From Betaproteobacteria bacterium (GTDB lineage Bacteria; Pseudomonadota; Gammaproteobacteria; Burkholderiales; Burkholderiaceae_C), in NCBI GenBank assembly GCA_947453725.1, contig CANGHH010000007.1:62001-126000 (forward strand): 64,000 bases of DNA, written 5' to 3'. The stretch's first letter is position 1; every line of letters starts with the position of its first letter. A program made the position numbers and the translations under genes. Under the pieces are notes generated by a model. The model saw only the letters and a program-made list of their open reading frames with translations, had not been told where the DNA came from and ran no database searches. Below, piece after piece: positions 29,353 through 37,612 of the stretch.

Positions 29353-29724
29353 CTAGAAGCTGTAGCGCACGCCCAGTTGCAGCAGTGGTGACAGACGCAC
29401 GTCGCGCGGCAGTGCGTCAGGGCCCTCGTAGCCGAAGATCGCGCGGCTGTTGCCCGTGCCCAGCCGCTCGGCCACCAGGCCGAGATCGGCCGTCAGGGCC
29501 AGCCCATTGGACCAGGCAGCACGGGCCTGGCCCAGGCCCAGGCGCGTGCTGCCGAAGGCTGTGCTCAGCGACAAGGGCAGCAAGGGGCCGGTCTGCAGGC
29601 CGATGCCCACCTGCCACTGCGGCCAGACGGTGTCGGCGGCCGGGGCGCGCAGGCCATCGGCGGCGCAGGCCGGCAAGCCCAGCAGGGCAAGCGACCAGCC
29701 CAGAACCATCCTTTGGAACTTCAT
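29353..29724 (-). CDS. small secreted, outer-membrane-barrel-like protein
   Basis: A 123-residue protein with a signal peptide (MKFQRMVLGWSLALLGLPACAA). The mature part alternates polar and hydrophobic residues and ends in VRYSF, a C-terminal phenylalanine as on outer-membrane beta-barrels read by the BAM complex. The segments VGIGLQTGPLLPLSLSTAF and LALTADLGLVAERL look like strands. I chose the ATG at 29724, which begins the signal peptide; an in-frame start at 29772 is unlikely. No family recognised. Inserted between prmC and grxD. Confidence 0.6.
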   Translation of the reverse strand: MKFQRMVLGWSLALLGLPACAADGLRAPAADTVWPQWQVGIGLQTGPLLPLSLSTAFGSTRLGLGQARAAWSNGLALTADLGLVAERLGTGNSRAIFGYEGPDALPRDVRLSPLLQLGVRYSF

Positions 29725-29838
29725 GGCGAACCCCTTGGTGTGTGAAGGCAGGGTCATCATGCTTGCGATCACGCCCGGCTGCTGGCCGGATGTAAGCGAT
29801 TTGCAGGCGCTGTTCTGCGCGCTGCTGGCCAGCCCCAG

Positions 29839-30660
29839 CTAGTCGACGGGGTGCCAGACCGCGCCAGTGCAGCGCGGCAGCCCGGCCAGGTCCGGCCGGG
29901 TCTGGGCCCGGGCGAAGCCGCGGGCCGCCAGCAGCGTCCGCACCGCGTCGGCCTGGTCGTGGCCATGTTCCAGCAGCAGCCAGGCGCCGGGCAGCAGGTG
30001 CTCGGGTGCGCCTTCGACGATGCGCCGCAGCGCCGCCAGTCCGTCGCCTTCGGGTGTCAGCGCGCTGCGTGGTTCGTGGGTCAGCGCGGCCAGGTGCGGG
30101 TCGTCGCCCGCCACATAGGGCGGGTTGGACACCGCCAGCCCGTAGCGGCGGCCGTGCAGCGGCGCCCACCAGTCGCCGTGCAGCCATTCGACGGAAAGAC
30201 CGTGGCGCCTGCCGTTGGCCTCGGCCACGCGCAGCGCGGCCGCACTGGCGTCGCTGGCGGTGACGGCCGTGGCCGGCCGCCGGTGCTGGACGGCCAGCGC
30301 GATGGCGCCGCTGCCGGTTCCCAGGTCGACCAGGCTGTCCTGCGGCGCCGCGGCCAGCCTTTCCAGCGCCCACTCGACCAGCAACTCGGTCTCGGGCCTC
30401 GGCACCAGCACGTCGGGCGTCACCTGCAGCGCCAGGCCGCAGAACTCGCGCTCGCCCAGCAGGTAAGCGAGTGGCCAACCGGCTGCGCGCTGTTGCAACT
30501 GTTGCCGCAGTTGTGTGGTCTGCGCCTCGGTCAGCGCCTGGTCGTCGTGCGCCAGCAGCCAGGTGCGCTGCCGGTTCAGCAGGTGGCCGACCAGCAACTG
30601 CGCGTCCAGCCGGTCCACGCCGGCCTGGCGTGCGAAGCTCAGCAACTCGGCGATGCGCAT
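29839..30660 (-). CDS. prmC: peptide chain release factor N5-glutamine methyltransferase
   Basis: A 273-residue SAM-dependent enzyme that methylates the GGQ glutamine of release factors RF1 and RF2. The N-terminal helical domain (residues 1-75) is followed by a Rossmann methyltransferase with VDLGTGSGAIALA near 114-126 and the catalytic NPPY of AVSNPPYVAG. It starts 7 bases after prfA, whose product is its substrate. Confidence 0.96.
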   Translation of the reverse strand: MRIAELLSFARQAGVDRLDAQLLVGHLLNRQRTWLLAHDDQALTEAQTTQLRQQLQQRAAGWPLAYLLGEREFCGLALQVTPDVLVPRPETELLVEWALERLAAAPQDSLVDLGTGSGAIALAVQHRRPATAVTASDASAAALRVAEANGRRHGLSVEWLHGDWWAPLHGRRYGLAVSNPPYVAGDDPHLAALTHEPRSALTPEGDGLAALRRIVEGAPEHLLPGAWLLLEHGHDQADAVRTLLAARGFARAQTRPDLAGLPRCTGAVWHPVD

Positions 30661-30667
30661 GGCCGGT

Positions 30668-31762
30668 TCAGCGGCCGCCGGCTTGCAGCTGTTCCAGCTG
30701 CTCGCTGGCGCGTGCTGCCTGCAGGGCCGCCACGACGTCGCCGAGGTCGCCGTCCATGATCTGCGCCAGCTTGTACAGGGTCAGGTTGATGCGGTGGTCG
30801 GTCAGCCGGCCCTGCGGGAAGTTGTAGGTGCGGATGCGGTCGCTGCTGTCGCCGCTGCCGATCAGGCCCTTGCGGGTGGCAGCCTCCTTCGCGGCGCGTT
30901 CGCCGCGTTCCCTTTCGCGCAGTCGCGCCTGCAAGACCACCATCGCCTTGGCCTTGTTGCGGTGCTGGCTGCGGTCGTCCTGGCACTCGGCCACCAGGCC
31001 GGTCGGCAGGTGGGTGATGCGGATCGCGCTGTCGGTCTTGTTGATGTGCTGGCCGCCGGCGCCACTGGCGCGGAAGGTGTCGATGCGCAGGTCGGCCGGG
31101 TTCAGCGTGAGCTCTTCGGCCTCGTCGGGCACGGGCATCACGGCCACGGTGCAGGCGCTGCTGTGGATGCGTCCCTGGCTTTCGGTGCTGGGCACGCGCT
31201 GCACGCGGTGGCCGCCGCTCTCGAAGCGCAGCTGGCCATAGACGCCATCGCCCTCGACGCGCAGCACCAGTTCCTTGTAGCCGCCCAGATCGCTGTCGCT
31301 CTGACTCATGACCTCGGTGCGCCAGCCCTGGCGTTCGCAGAAGCGCAGGTACATGCGCGCCAGGTCGCCCGCGAACAGCGCCGATTCGTCGCCACCGCTG
31401 CCGGCGCGGATTTCCAGGAAAGCCGGCCTTTCGTCGTCGGGGTCCCTGGGGATCAGCGACAGCTGCAGCTCGGCCTGCAGCTGCTCGATGTCGGCGCTGG
31501 CGCCGGCGATCTCTTCCTGCGCCATCGCTGCCATCTCGGGGTCGCCCTCGCTGCGGGCCATCTCCTGTGCGGCAGCCAGGTCGCGTTCGCGCTGCTGGTA
31601 GCGGGCGTAGCGTGTGACGATGCCGCTGACCTCGGCCTGCTCGCGCGACAGCGCGCGCCAGCGCTGGATGTCGGCCGCCAACTGTGGGTCGGACAGCGTG
31701 GCGTCCAGCTCGGCCAGGCGCAGGGCCAGGCGTTCGTAACGGTCGCGCAGGGTGGGGTTCAT
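30668..31762 (-). CDS. prfA: peptide chain release factor 1
   Basis: A 364-residue translation terminator for UAA and UAG. The catalytic GGQ lies in [22 protein letters not shown] near residue 230, and the codon-reading region contains the PST-type motif ([13 protein letters not shown]). I chose the ATG at 31762 (MNPTLRDR) rather than a TTG four codons earlier. Lies between hemA and prmC, the conserved hemA-prfA-prmC order. Confidence 0.97.
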   Translation of the reverse strand: MNPTLRDRYERLALRLAELDATLSDPQLAADIQRWRALSREQAEVSGIVTRYARYQQRERDLAAAQEMARSEGDPEMAAMAQEEIAGASADIEQLQAELQLSLIPRDPDDERPAFLEIRAGSGGDESALFAGDLARMYLRFCERQGWRTEVMSQSDSDLGGYKELVLRVEGDGVYGQLRFESGGHRVQRVPSTESQGRIHSSACTVAVMPVPDEAEELTLNPADLRIDTFRASGAGGQHINKTDSAIRITHLPTGLVAECQDDRSQHRNKAKAMVVLQARLRERERGERAAKEAATRKGLIGSGDSSDRIRTYNFPQGRLTDHRINLTLYKLAQIMDGDLGDVVAALQAARASEQLEQLQAGGR

Positions 31763-31818
31763 GGTGTCGTCCAAAGCAGGCCGCCGCGCAACGGACGCGG
31801 CGGCGGCTGGTGCGTCAG

Positions 31819-33129
31819 CTAACGGCCGTCGCCGCCGGGGTGGCGCGAGGCCGAGCGCAGGAAGAGGCGCGACACGGTGTCGGCCAGCCGCTGGCGTTCA
31901 TCGCCTTCGGCGGCATGCAATTCGGCCAGCGTGCCGTGCAGCAGCTTGTGCGTGATGCCGCGGGCCATCGCTTCCAGCACCTTCTCGGCCGGCTCGCCGC
32001 GGGCCAGCGCCTTGCGGGCGCGGGCCAGTTCGACCGCGCCCCAGTCGTCGGCCTGGCGGTTCAGCGCCTGGATCAAGGGCACCGCGGCGCGCTGGTCCAG
32101 CCAGTGCGCGAAGCTCTGCACGCCGGCGTCGACGATGGCTTCGGCCTGTTGCACGGCGGCCTGGCGCTTCTCGCCGGCCGTCTGCACCAGCGCCGACAGG
32201 TCGTCGACGGTGTAGAGGTAGACGTCGGAGACCTGCGCCACCTCCGGTTCGATGTCGCGCGGCACGGCCAGGTCGACCATGAACATCGGCCGGTGGCGGC
32301 GCGCCTTCAAGGCCCGTTCGACGGCGCCCAGGCCGATGATCGGCAGCGTGCTGGCGGTGCAGGAAATGACGGCGTCGAATTCGTGCAGGCGGTTCGGGAT
32401 GTCCGACAGGCGCATGGCCTCGCCGCCGAAGCGGGCGGCCAGCCTTTCGCCGCGTTCCAGCGTGCGGTTGGCCAGCGCGATGGACTTCGGCGCGCGGGCC
32501 TCGAAGTGCGTGGCCACCAGTTCGATCATTTCGCCGGCGCCGACGAACAGCACCTTGATCTGGTGCAGGTCTTCGAAGAGCTGGGCGGCCAGGCGGACGG
32601 CGGCGGCGGCCATGCTGATCGAATGCGAGCCGATCTCGGTCGAGGTGCGGACTTCCTTGGCCACCGCGAAGGAGCGCTGGAACAACTGGTGCAGCGTGGT
32701 GCCCAGCGTGCCGGCTTCGTCGGCCAGGCGCACGGCCTGCTTCATCTGGCCGAGGATCTGCGGCTCGCCCAGCACCATCGAGTCCAGCCCCGAGGCCACC
32801 CGGAAGGCATGGCGCGCGGCGGCGTGGTCTTCCATCACATAGCTGTGGTCCAGCAATTGCCCGCCGGTGATGCCGCCTTGCTCGGCCAGCCAGTCCAGCG
32901 TCGGGCGCACCAGTTCGTGGATCGGCTCGGGGCCGGCGGCCACGTAGAGCTCGGTGCGGTTGCAGGTCGACACCAGCGCGGCTTCGGGCACGTTGCGGCG
33001 CAGGCGCTCACGCAGGCCGTGCAGGGCCGGGGCCAGTTGCTCGGGGGCGAAGGCCAGCCGCCCGCGCAAGTCCAGCGGTGCAGTGGTGTGGTTCAGCCCG
33101 AGGGCCACGAGGTTGACGGCAGCGCTCAC
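31819..33129 (-). CDS. hemA: glutamyl-tRNA reductase
   Basis: A 436-residue NADPH enzyme that makes glutamate-1-semialdehyde, the committed step of C5-pathway heme synthesis. The catalytic cysteine is in [10 protein letters not shown] near residue 57. Further family blocks are [16 protein letters not shown], the NADPH site [16 protein letters not shown], and the C-terminal dimerisation helix. First gene of the hemA-prfA-prmC-grxD run. Confidence 0.97.
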   Translation of the reverse strand: MSAAVNLVALGLNHTTAPLDLRGRLAFAPEQLAPALHGLRERLRRNVPEAALVSTCNRTELYVAAGPEPIHELVRPTLDWLAEQGGITGGQLLDHSYVMEDHAAARHAFRVASGLDSMVLGEPQILGQMKQAVRLADEAGTLGTTLHQLFQRSFAVAKEVRTSTEIGSHSISMAAAAVRLAAQLFEDLHQIKVLFVGAGEMIELVATHFEARAPKSIALANRTLERGERLAARFGGEAMRLSDIPNRLHEFDAVISCTASTLPIIGLGAVERALKARRHRPMFMVDLAVPRDIEPEVAQVSDVYLYTVDDLSALVQTAGEKRQAAVQQAEAIVDAGVQSFAHWLDQRAAVPLIQALNRQADDWGAVELARARKALARGEPAEKVLEAMARGITHKLLHGTLAELHAAEGDERQRLADTVSRLFLRSASRHPGGDGR

Positions 33130-33174
33130 GCGACAATTGTAGGGAGTGGGGGCCGCGCTGCACGCGCCGCCGGT

Positions 33175-33188
33175 TTGAGCGATGTCAA
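33175..33188. promoter_or_regulatory. FNR-like dyad upstream of the small membrane protein
   Basis: TTGAG, four bases, GTCAA: symmetrical, with two deviations from the FNR/ANR box TTGAT-n4-ATCAA. It is 40 bases before the ATG at 33229, close to the ribosome-binding region, so its role is doubtful. Confidence 0.25.
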
Positions 33189-33228
33189 AACCGGGTCGGC
33201 ACAGGCGGGCCCTTCAAAGGAAATCACG

Positions 33229-33513
33229 ATGATGGGACCGCTGGACGCGCTGTGGCACTTGGGCAATCTGCTGACGCCGGCCTTGCTGTTGGGGCTGCTG
33301 TCGGCCGGCTTCAGCAAGCTGGTCTGGCGCCGTGAACTGGCCGGCGTGCGCTGGCGGCGGCTGGCCGGCCCGGCCTGCATGGTGGCGGCCGTCGCCACCG
33401 TTGGCGGCCTGGTCGTCTTCGGCCGCGACGGCCGGATGGCGACCTATGGCGCGATGGTCGCCGGCTGCGCCCTCACGCTGTGGTGGCAGGGCTTCGGGCC
33501 GGGGCGGCGCTGA
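33229..33513 (+). CDS. small membrane protein, unknown function
   Basis: A 94-residue protein with three hydrophobic segments: residues about 8-25, 43-61 and 68-85. The loop between the first two is basic ([16 protein letters not shown]), so the positive-inside rule puts it in the cytoplasm. The ATG at 33229 is preceded by AAAGGA (33216-33221), a reasonable ribosome-binding site. It is divergent from hemA and its 3' end overlaps the convergent miaB gene by 41 bases. No family recognised. Confidence 0.7.
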   Translation: MMGPLDALWHLGNLLTPALLLGLLSAGFSKLVWRRELAGVRWRRLAGPACMVAAVATVGGLVVFGRDGRMATYGAMVAGCALTLWWQGFGPGRR

Positions 33514-34936
33514 GGCGCCCGTGGTCGCCTGCGCCGCCCCCTTCGTGCAGCGCGGGTGTCGCCCGCAGCGAATGCGGGAAGGCTTCGGTGATGCGCACGT
33601 CGAGCATCTGGCCGACCAGCCGCGCCGCGTTCGGGCCGCCGTCGAAATTCACGATGCGGTTGCACTCGGTGCGGCCCATCCGTTCGTTGGCGCCGTTGCC
33701 CAGCCTGTCGCCCCTGCCGTTGTTGCGTGAGGGACCTTCGACCAGGATGCGCTGCACCGTGCCTACCAGGCTGGCGCTGATGCGCTTGACGTTGTCGTCG
33801 ATGGTGGCTTGCAGATGGCGCAGCCGCTTCAGCTTGAGCGCTTGCGGCGTGTCGTCGGCCAGTGACGCCGCCGGCGTGCCCGGGCGCTTGCTGAAGACGA
33901 AGCTGAAGCTGGCGTCGAAGGCCACGTCTTCGATGAGCTTCATCATCTTGCCGAAGTCTTCTTCGGTCTCGCCGGGGAAACCGACGATGAAGTCGCTGCT
34001 GATGCGGATGTCGGGCCGCACGGCGCGCAGCTTGCGGATGGTGCTCTTGTATTCCATCGCGGTGTAGCCGCGCTTCATCGCCGACAGGATGCGGTCGCTG
34101 CCGTGCTGCACCGGCAGGTGCAGGTGGTTGACCAGCTTGGGCACACGGGCGTAGACGTCGATCAGCCGCGGCGTGAATTCGTTCGGGTGGCTGGTGGTGT
34201 AGCGGATGCGCTCGATGCCGGGGATCTCGGCGACGACCTCGAGCAGCAGGGCGAAGTCGGCGATCTCGGTGGTGTTGCCCATCACGCCGCGGTAGGCGTT
34301 GACGTTCTGCCCCAGCAGCGTCACTTCCCTCACGCCCTGGTCGGCCAGACCGGCCACTTCGGCCAGCACGTCGTCGAGCGGGCGGTGGACTTCCTCGCCG
34401 CGCGTGTAGGGCACCACGCAGTAGCTGCAGTACTTGCTGCAACCTTCCATGATCGACACGAAGGCCGAGGCGCCATCGACGCGCGCTGGCGGCAGGTGGT
34501 CGAACTTCTCGATCTCTGGGAAGCTGATGTCGACCTGCGGCCGGTGCTGCTCGCTGCGCGCGGCGATCATCTGCGGCAGGCGGTGCAGGGTCTGCGGGCC
34601 GAAGACCAGATCGACGTAGGGCGCGCGGGCGATGATGGCCGCGCCCTCCTGGCTGGCCACGCAGCCGCCGACGCCGATCAGCACGCCCGGCTTGGCCTTC
34701 AGGTGCTTGACGCGACCGAGGTCGCTGAAGACCTTTTCCTGCGCCTTCTCGCGAACCGAGCAGGTGTTGAAAAGGATCAGGTCGGCCTCGTCGACATCGT
34801 CGGTCTTCTCGTAGCCCTCGGCGGCGCGCAGCACGTCGGCCATCTTGTCGGAGTCGTAGTCGTTCATCTGGCAGCCGAAGGTGCGGATGAAGACTTTCTT
34901 GCCGGCCTTGCCGTCGATGGGATGGTCGTCGGTCAT
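33473..34936 (-). CDS. miaB: tRNA-2-methylthio-N6-dimethylallyladenosine synthase MiaB
   Basis: A 487-residue radical-SAM methylthiotransferase that adds the methylthio group to i6A37 of tRNAs reading UNN codons. The N-terminal cluster domain has [12 protein letters not shown] and [10 protein letters not shown]; the radical-SAM site is the C-x3-C-x2-C of CSKYCSYC near residue 160. A TRAM domain follows (about 385-455). The C-terminus carries a Gly/Ala-rich extension that runs into the convergent membrane-protein gene. The ATG at 34936 overlaps the preceding stop as ATGA. Confidence 0.96.
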   Translation of the reverse strand: MTDDHPIDGKAGKKVFIRTFGCQMNDYDSDKMADVLRAAEGYEKTDDVDEADLILFNTCSVREKAQEKVFSDLGRVKHLKAKPGVLIGVGGCVASQEGAAIIARAPYVDLVFGPQTLHRLPQMIAARSEQHRPQVDISFPEIEKFDHLPPARVDGASAFVSIMEGCSKYCSYCVVPYTRGEEVHRPLDDVLAEVAGLADQGVREVTLLGQNVNAYRGVMGNTTEIADFALLLEVVAEIPGIERIRYTTSHPNEFTPRLIDVYARVPKLVNHLHLPVQHGSDRILSAMKRGYTAMEYKSTIRKLRAVRPDIRISSDFIVGFPGETEEDFGKMMKLIEDVAFDASFSFVFSKRPGTPAASLADDTPQALKLKRLRHLQATIDDNVKRISASLVGTVQRILVEGPSRNNGRGDRLGNGANERMGRTECNRIVNFDGGPNAARLVGQMLDVRITEAFPHSLRATPALHEGGGAGDHGRLSAAPARSPATTA

Positions 34937-35322
34937 GGCCGGCTCCAGGTTTGTGAGGAAGGATCGAAGGCCCAGCGGGCGGCCTGCTCGGGCGTGGTCG
35001 GCCAGGGCAGGCGGGCGCGCTCGGCGGCGCTGAGGATCCACACGTCGAGCAGCAGGCCGTTGGGGTCGACGGTGTAGTTGACGACCAGCCGCTGGTCGAC
35101 CAGCGTGCCCGACAACTGCAGCAGGTTGTTGTCGCCGCGGATGCGCGCCCCCGGTGCCAGTCTCGCGGCGCGGCCGTTCAGCGCCACCTCGGGCGGCTGG
35201 CGCACGACCAGTTCACCGCGCAGCGCGGTTGCCGGGAAGGGACGCGGCATCTGCGCCGCGGCGGGACCGGCCAACAGGCCGGCCCAGGCCAGCATGGCGG
35301 CCAGAGAAACACAGCGAAGCAT
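34933..35322 (-). CDS. secreted protein of unknown function upstream of miaB
   Basis: A 129-residue exported protein with a signal peptide ([23 protein letters not shown]). The mature part is short and beta-like ([50 protein letters not shown]) and ends in a Trp/Pro-rich segment. Its stop codon overlaps the miaB start (ATGA at 34933-34936), so the two are translated together. No catalytic motif or known family recognised. Confidence 0.75.
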   Translation of the reverse strand: MLRCVSLAAMLAWAGLLAGPAAAQMPRPFPATALRGELVVRQPPEVALNGRAARLAPGARIRGDNNLLQLSGTLVDQRLVVNYTVDPNGLLLDVWILSAAERARLPWPTTPEQAARWAFDPSSQTWSRP

Positions 35323-35348
35323 GGTGTAGATCCAGAGGCTGTGGAAGG

Positions 35349-35375
35349 GAAGCGCCCAAGTCTAACGGGCGCTTC
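35349..35375 (-). terminator. hairpin downstream of the LysR gene
   Basis: Perfect 9-bp inverted repeat GAAGCGCCC/GGGCGCTTC with a 9-base loop, about 97 bases beyond the LysR stop and 27 bases before the next gene start in the transcribed direction. No T run follows, so it is a weak or Rho-assisted terminator at best. Confidence 0.4.
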
Positions 35376-35471
35376 AGGCTGCCAGGCGCTCGACGCCCTT
35401 GGCGTTTCAGCGTCAGCGCCTTCCCGCGGGGCCCGTCCTGCTCGACCCGCCAGTCGTCGCATCCCGCCCGT

Positions 35472-36479
35472 TCAGGGCTGGGCCTGGACCTTGAACATCG
35501 CCGAGGCGCGCAGCGACGAGCGGTTGTGCCAGCGCGGCGTCTCCTGGAAGCGGGCCAGCCCGGGTCCGCCATCGGCTTCGGCCCGCAAGCCGCTGAAGCG
35601 GGCCGCGACGAAGTCAACGAAGGCCCGGACGCGAGGGATGCGGCGGTGGTTCTGCCGGTAGTACAAGGTGATCGGCGGGTTGTCCAGCATCTCCCAGTCG
35701 GCCAGCGCCGGCACGATGCGACCGCTGCGCAGGTGGTCCAGCAGCGTCACGTCGGACAGCAACATCACGCCGTGGCCGGCGAGCACCGCGTCGAGCAGGG
35801 CCTCGCGGTCGTTGCCGGTCAGCCAGCTGCGCACGGTGACTTCCTCGACCTCGTCAGCGCGCGAAAAGCGCCAATGGTCCAGCAGCACCCCGCTGGGGTT
35901 GCGAAACGGAAAGCAGGCATGGCGCGCCAGCTCGCGTGGCCGTGCCGGCATGCCATGTTCGGCCCAGTAGCGGGGCGCACCGCAGATCAGACCGCGGGTG
36001 CTGGCCAGCGGGCGTGATGCGAGGTCGTGCGGCTGCTGCCAGCCCATCAGGGCGAACACTTCGACCCCGCTGGCACCCGCTTCGGTGATCCGGCCCACGG
36101 TGCGCAGATCGACCTCCACCTCGGGGTAGCGCTGGTGGAAGTCGGCCAGCGCCGGCATCAGGCAGTGGCGCGCCACTTGGGTCGGTGCGCCGACGACCAC
36201 CGTGCCACGCGGCCTGTCCCTGGCCAGCCTGACCATTTCGCCGGCAGCCTGGATCTGCTCGATCGCGGGGCGGCAGGCCTCGAGGTAGGTCGAGCCGTCA
36301 GCGGTCAGGTCCAGCCCGCTGGGCTTGCGGTCGAAGAGCGCGGTGCCCAGTTCGCGTTCCAGCGCGCTGACCAGCTTGGCCACGGCGGCCAGGCTGACGC
36401 CCAGGTTGCGTGCAGCCCCCGAGAGGCTGCCGGCTTCGGCCGAGGCCAGGAAGTATTCAAGTCCGCGCAGTTGGTCCAT
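35472..36479 (-). CDS. LysR-family transcriptional regulator
   Basis: A 335-residue DNA-binding regulator. The N-terminal winged helix-turn-helix (residues 1-60; GSLSGAARNLGVSLAAVAKLVSALERELG) is typical, followed by a linker helix and a substrate-binding domain to about residue 300. The last 35 residues extend past the usual end. The ATG at 36479 starts the HTH; a longer open frame upstream lacks similarity. It is divergent from the Bug/TctC gene with 151 bases between the starts, which hold two palindromes. It probably regulates that neighbour, and itself, in response to a carboxylic acid; the ligand is unknown. Confidence 0.92.
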   Translation of the reverse strand: MDQLRGLEYFLASAEAGSLSGAARNLGVSLAAVAKLVSALERELGTALFDRKPSGLDLTADGSTYLEACRPAIEQIQAAGEMVRLARDRPRGTVVVGAPTQVARHCLMPALADFHQRYPEVEVDLRTVGRITEAGASGVEVFALMGWQQPHDLASRPLASTRGLICGAPRYWAEHGMPARPRELARHACFPFRNPSGVLLDHWRFSRADEVEEVTVRSWLTGNDREALLDAVLAGHGVMLLSDVTLLDHLRSGRIVPALADWEMLDNPPITLYYRQNHRRIPRVRAFVDFVAARFSGLRAEADGGPGLARFQETPRWHNRSSLRASAMFKVQAQP

Positions 36480-36513
36480 GGGGGCCCTGTTGCTGCCGGA
36501 TTGAAGGCCGGTT

Positions 36514-36554
36514 GGCCTTGCCCGCCCGCGGAGCCTCAACCGGCGGTTGAGGCT
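36514..36554. promoter_or_regulatory. two palindromes between lysR and tctC (candidate LysR operator)
   Basis: First, AAGGCC/GGCCTT around GGTT (36514-36529). Second, a perfect 10-bp inverted repeat AGCCTCAACC/GGTTGAGGCT around GGC (36532-36541 with 36545-36554). The second has the T...A-ended dyad shape of a LysR-type site and lies 53 bases from the LysR ATG and 77 bases from the tctC ATG. Confidence 0.55.
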
Positions 36555-36630
36555 GGCTGGCCGCTTTGCGGGATGGCGGATGCAGCGGCCCGATCCTAGG
36601 ATGCAACGGTCGCAACCGCAGGCCCAGACC

Positions 36631-37587
36631 ATGAAGAATCCGTCCCGCTCGCTGTGCGTCCTGTTCGTGCTGTCGGCCCTGGGCGGTAGCGCCGCGGCGC
36701 AGTCTTCGGCCGCCGTGAGGCTGCTTGTCCCGGTGGCCGCCGGCGGACCCTCGGACCAGGCGGCGCGACTGATCGCCCGCTCGATGTCGAAGGTCCTCGG
36801 CCAGGACGTCATCGTCGAAAACAAGCCCGGGGCCAATGGCGCCCTCGGCGCGCAGGCCCTGGCGGCGGCGCCGGCCGACGGCCACACGCTGCTGTTCGCC
36901 CTGGGCGGCATGATCGGTCTGCCGCTGTTGATGAAGAACCCGCCCTATGCGTCGCTGACCGAATTCACGCCGCTGGGCGCCGTTGGCGGCAACCAGATCT
37001 GCCTGTTCGTGCACCCCAGCCTGCCGGTCAGCACGACGCAGGAATTCGTCAACCATGCGCGCGCCAACCCCGACCAGCTCAGCTACGGCACCAGCGTGCC
37101 GACGGAATACCTCGCCGCGGCCCAACTGATCCAGTTCACCGGTGTGCGCATGACGCGCATCCCCTACCGCGGCAGCGCGGCCATGCTCCCTGACTTCCTG
37201 GAGGGCCGCATCCAGGTCGGTTTCATGCCGCCCGCGACCGGCGCTGCACAGGTCAAGACCGGTCGGCTCAAGCTGCTGGGCTGCAACGTGCCGCAGCGCC
37301 TGGCGGGCCTGCCCGAGGTGCCGACGCTGGCCGAAGCAGGCATCCCGGCCGTGGGTGCGCGCGCCCATCATCTGTTGCTCGGACCGGCCAAGCTGCCGGC
37401 CGAGGCCAGCGTGCGGCTGGGGGCGGCGCTGCGCAAGGCCGCGGTCGATCCCGCGGTGCGGGCCGAGTTCGACCGGCTGCTGATACCCGTCGAGGCCCTG
37501 ACCGCCGAGCAGACGACGGCCGCGATCCGCGATGGCGAAGGTGTCTGGGCGCAGTTCGTGCGTGACAACGGCATCGTGCCGGAATGA
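36631..37587 (+). CDS. Bug-family tricarboxylate transporter substrate-binding protein (TctC)
   Basis: A 318-residue periplasmic receptor of the Bug/TctC family, which is hugely expanded in Burkholderiales. The signal peptide covers residues 1-24 (ending GSAAAQ). The mature start VRLLVPVAAGGPSDQAARLIA, then VIVENKPGANG and the PADGHTLL block, are family hallmarks that shape the carboxylate pocket. I chose the ATG at 36631, which starts the signal peptide. No tctA/tctB membrane genes are adjacent, so this is an orphan receptor. Divergent from the LysR gene. Confidence 0.93.
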   Translation: MKNPSRSLCVLFVLSALGGSAAAQSSAAVRLLVPVAAGGPSDQAARLIARSMSKVLGQDVIVENKPGANGALGAQALAAAPADGHTLLFALGGMIGLPLLMKNPPYASLTEFTPLGAVGGNQICLFVHPSLPVSTTQEFVNHARANPDQLSYGTSVPTEYLAAAQLIQFTGVRMTRIPYRGSAAMLPDFLEGRIQVGFMPPATGAAQVKTGRLKLLGCNVPQRLAGLPEVPTLAEAGIPAVGARAHHLLLGPAKLPAEASVRLGAALRKAAVDPAVRAEFDRLLIPVEALTAEQTTAAIRDGEGVWAQFVRDNGIVPE

Positions 37588-37612
37588 CGGTCCGCTGGCC
37601 GCCGGCCGGGCT

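Noticed and set aside
31684..33228. A long plus-strand frame leading into the 94-aa membrane protein
   Set aside because: It is the reverse of hemA; only the last 94 codons, with their own ribosome-binding site and membrane helices, look real.
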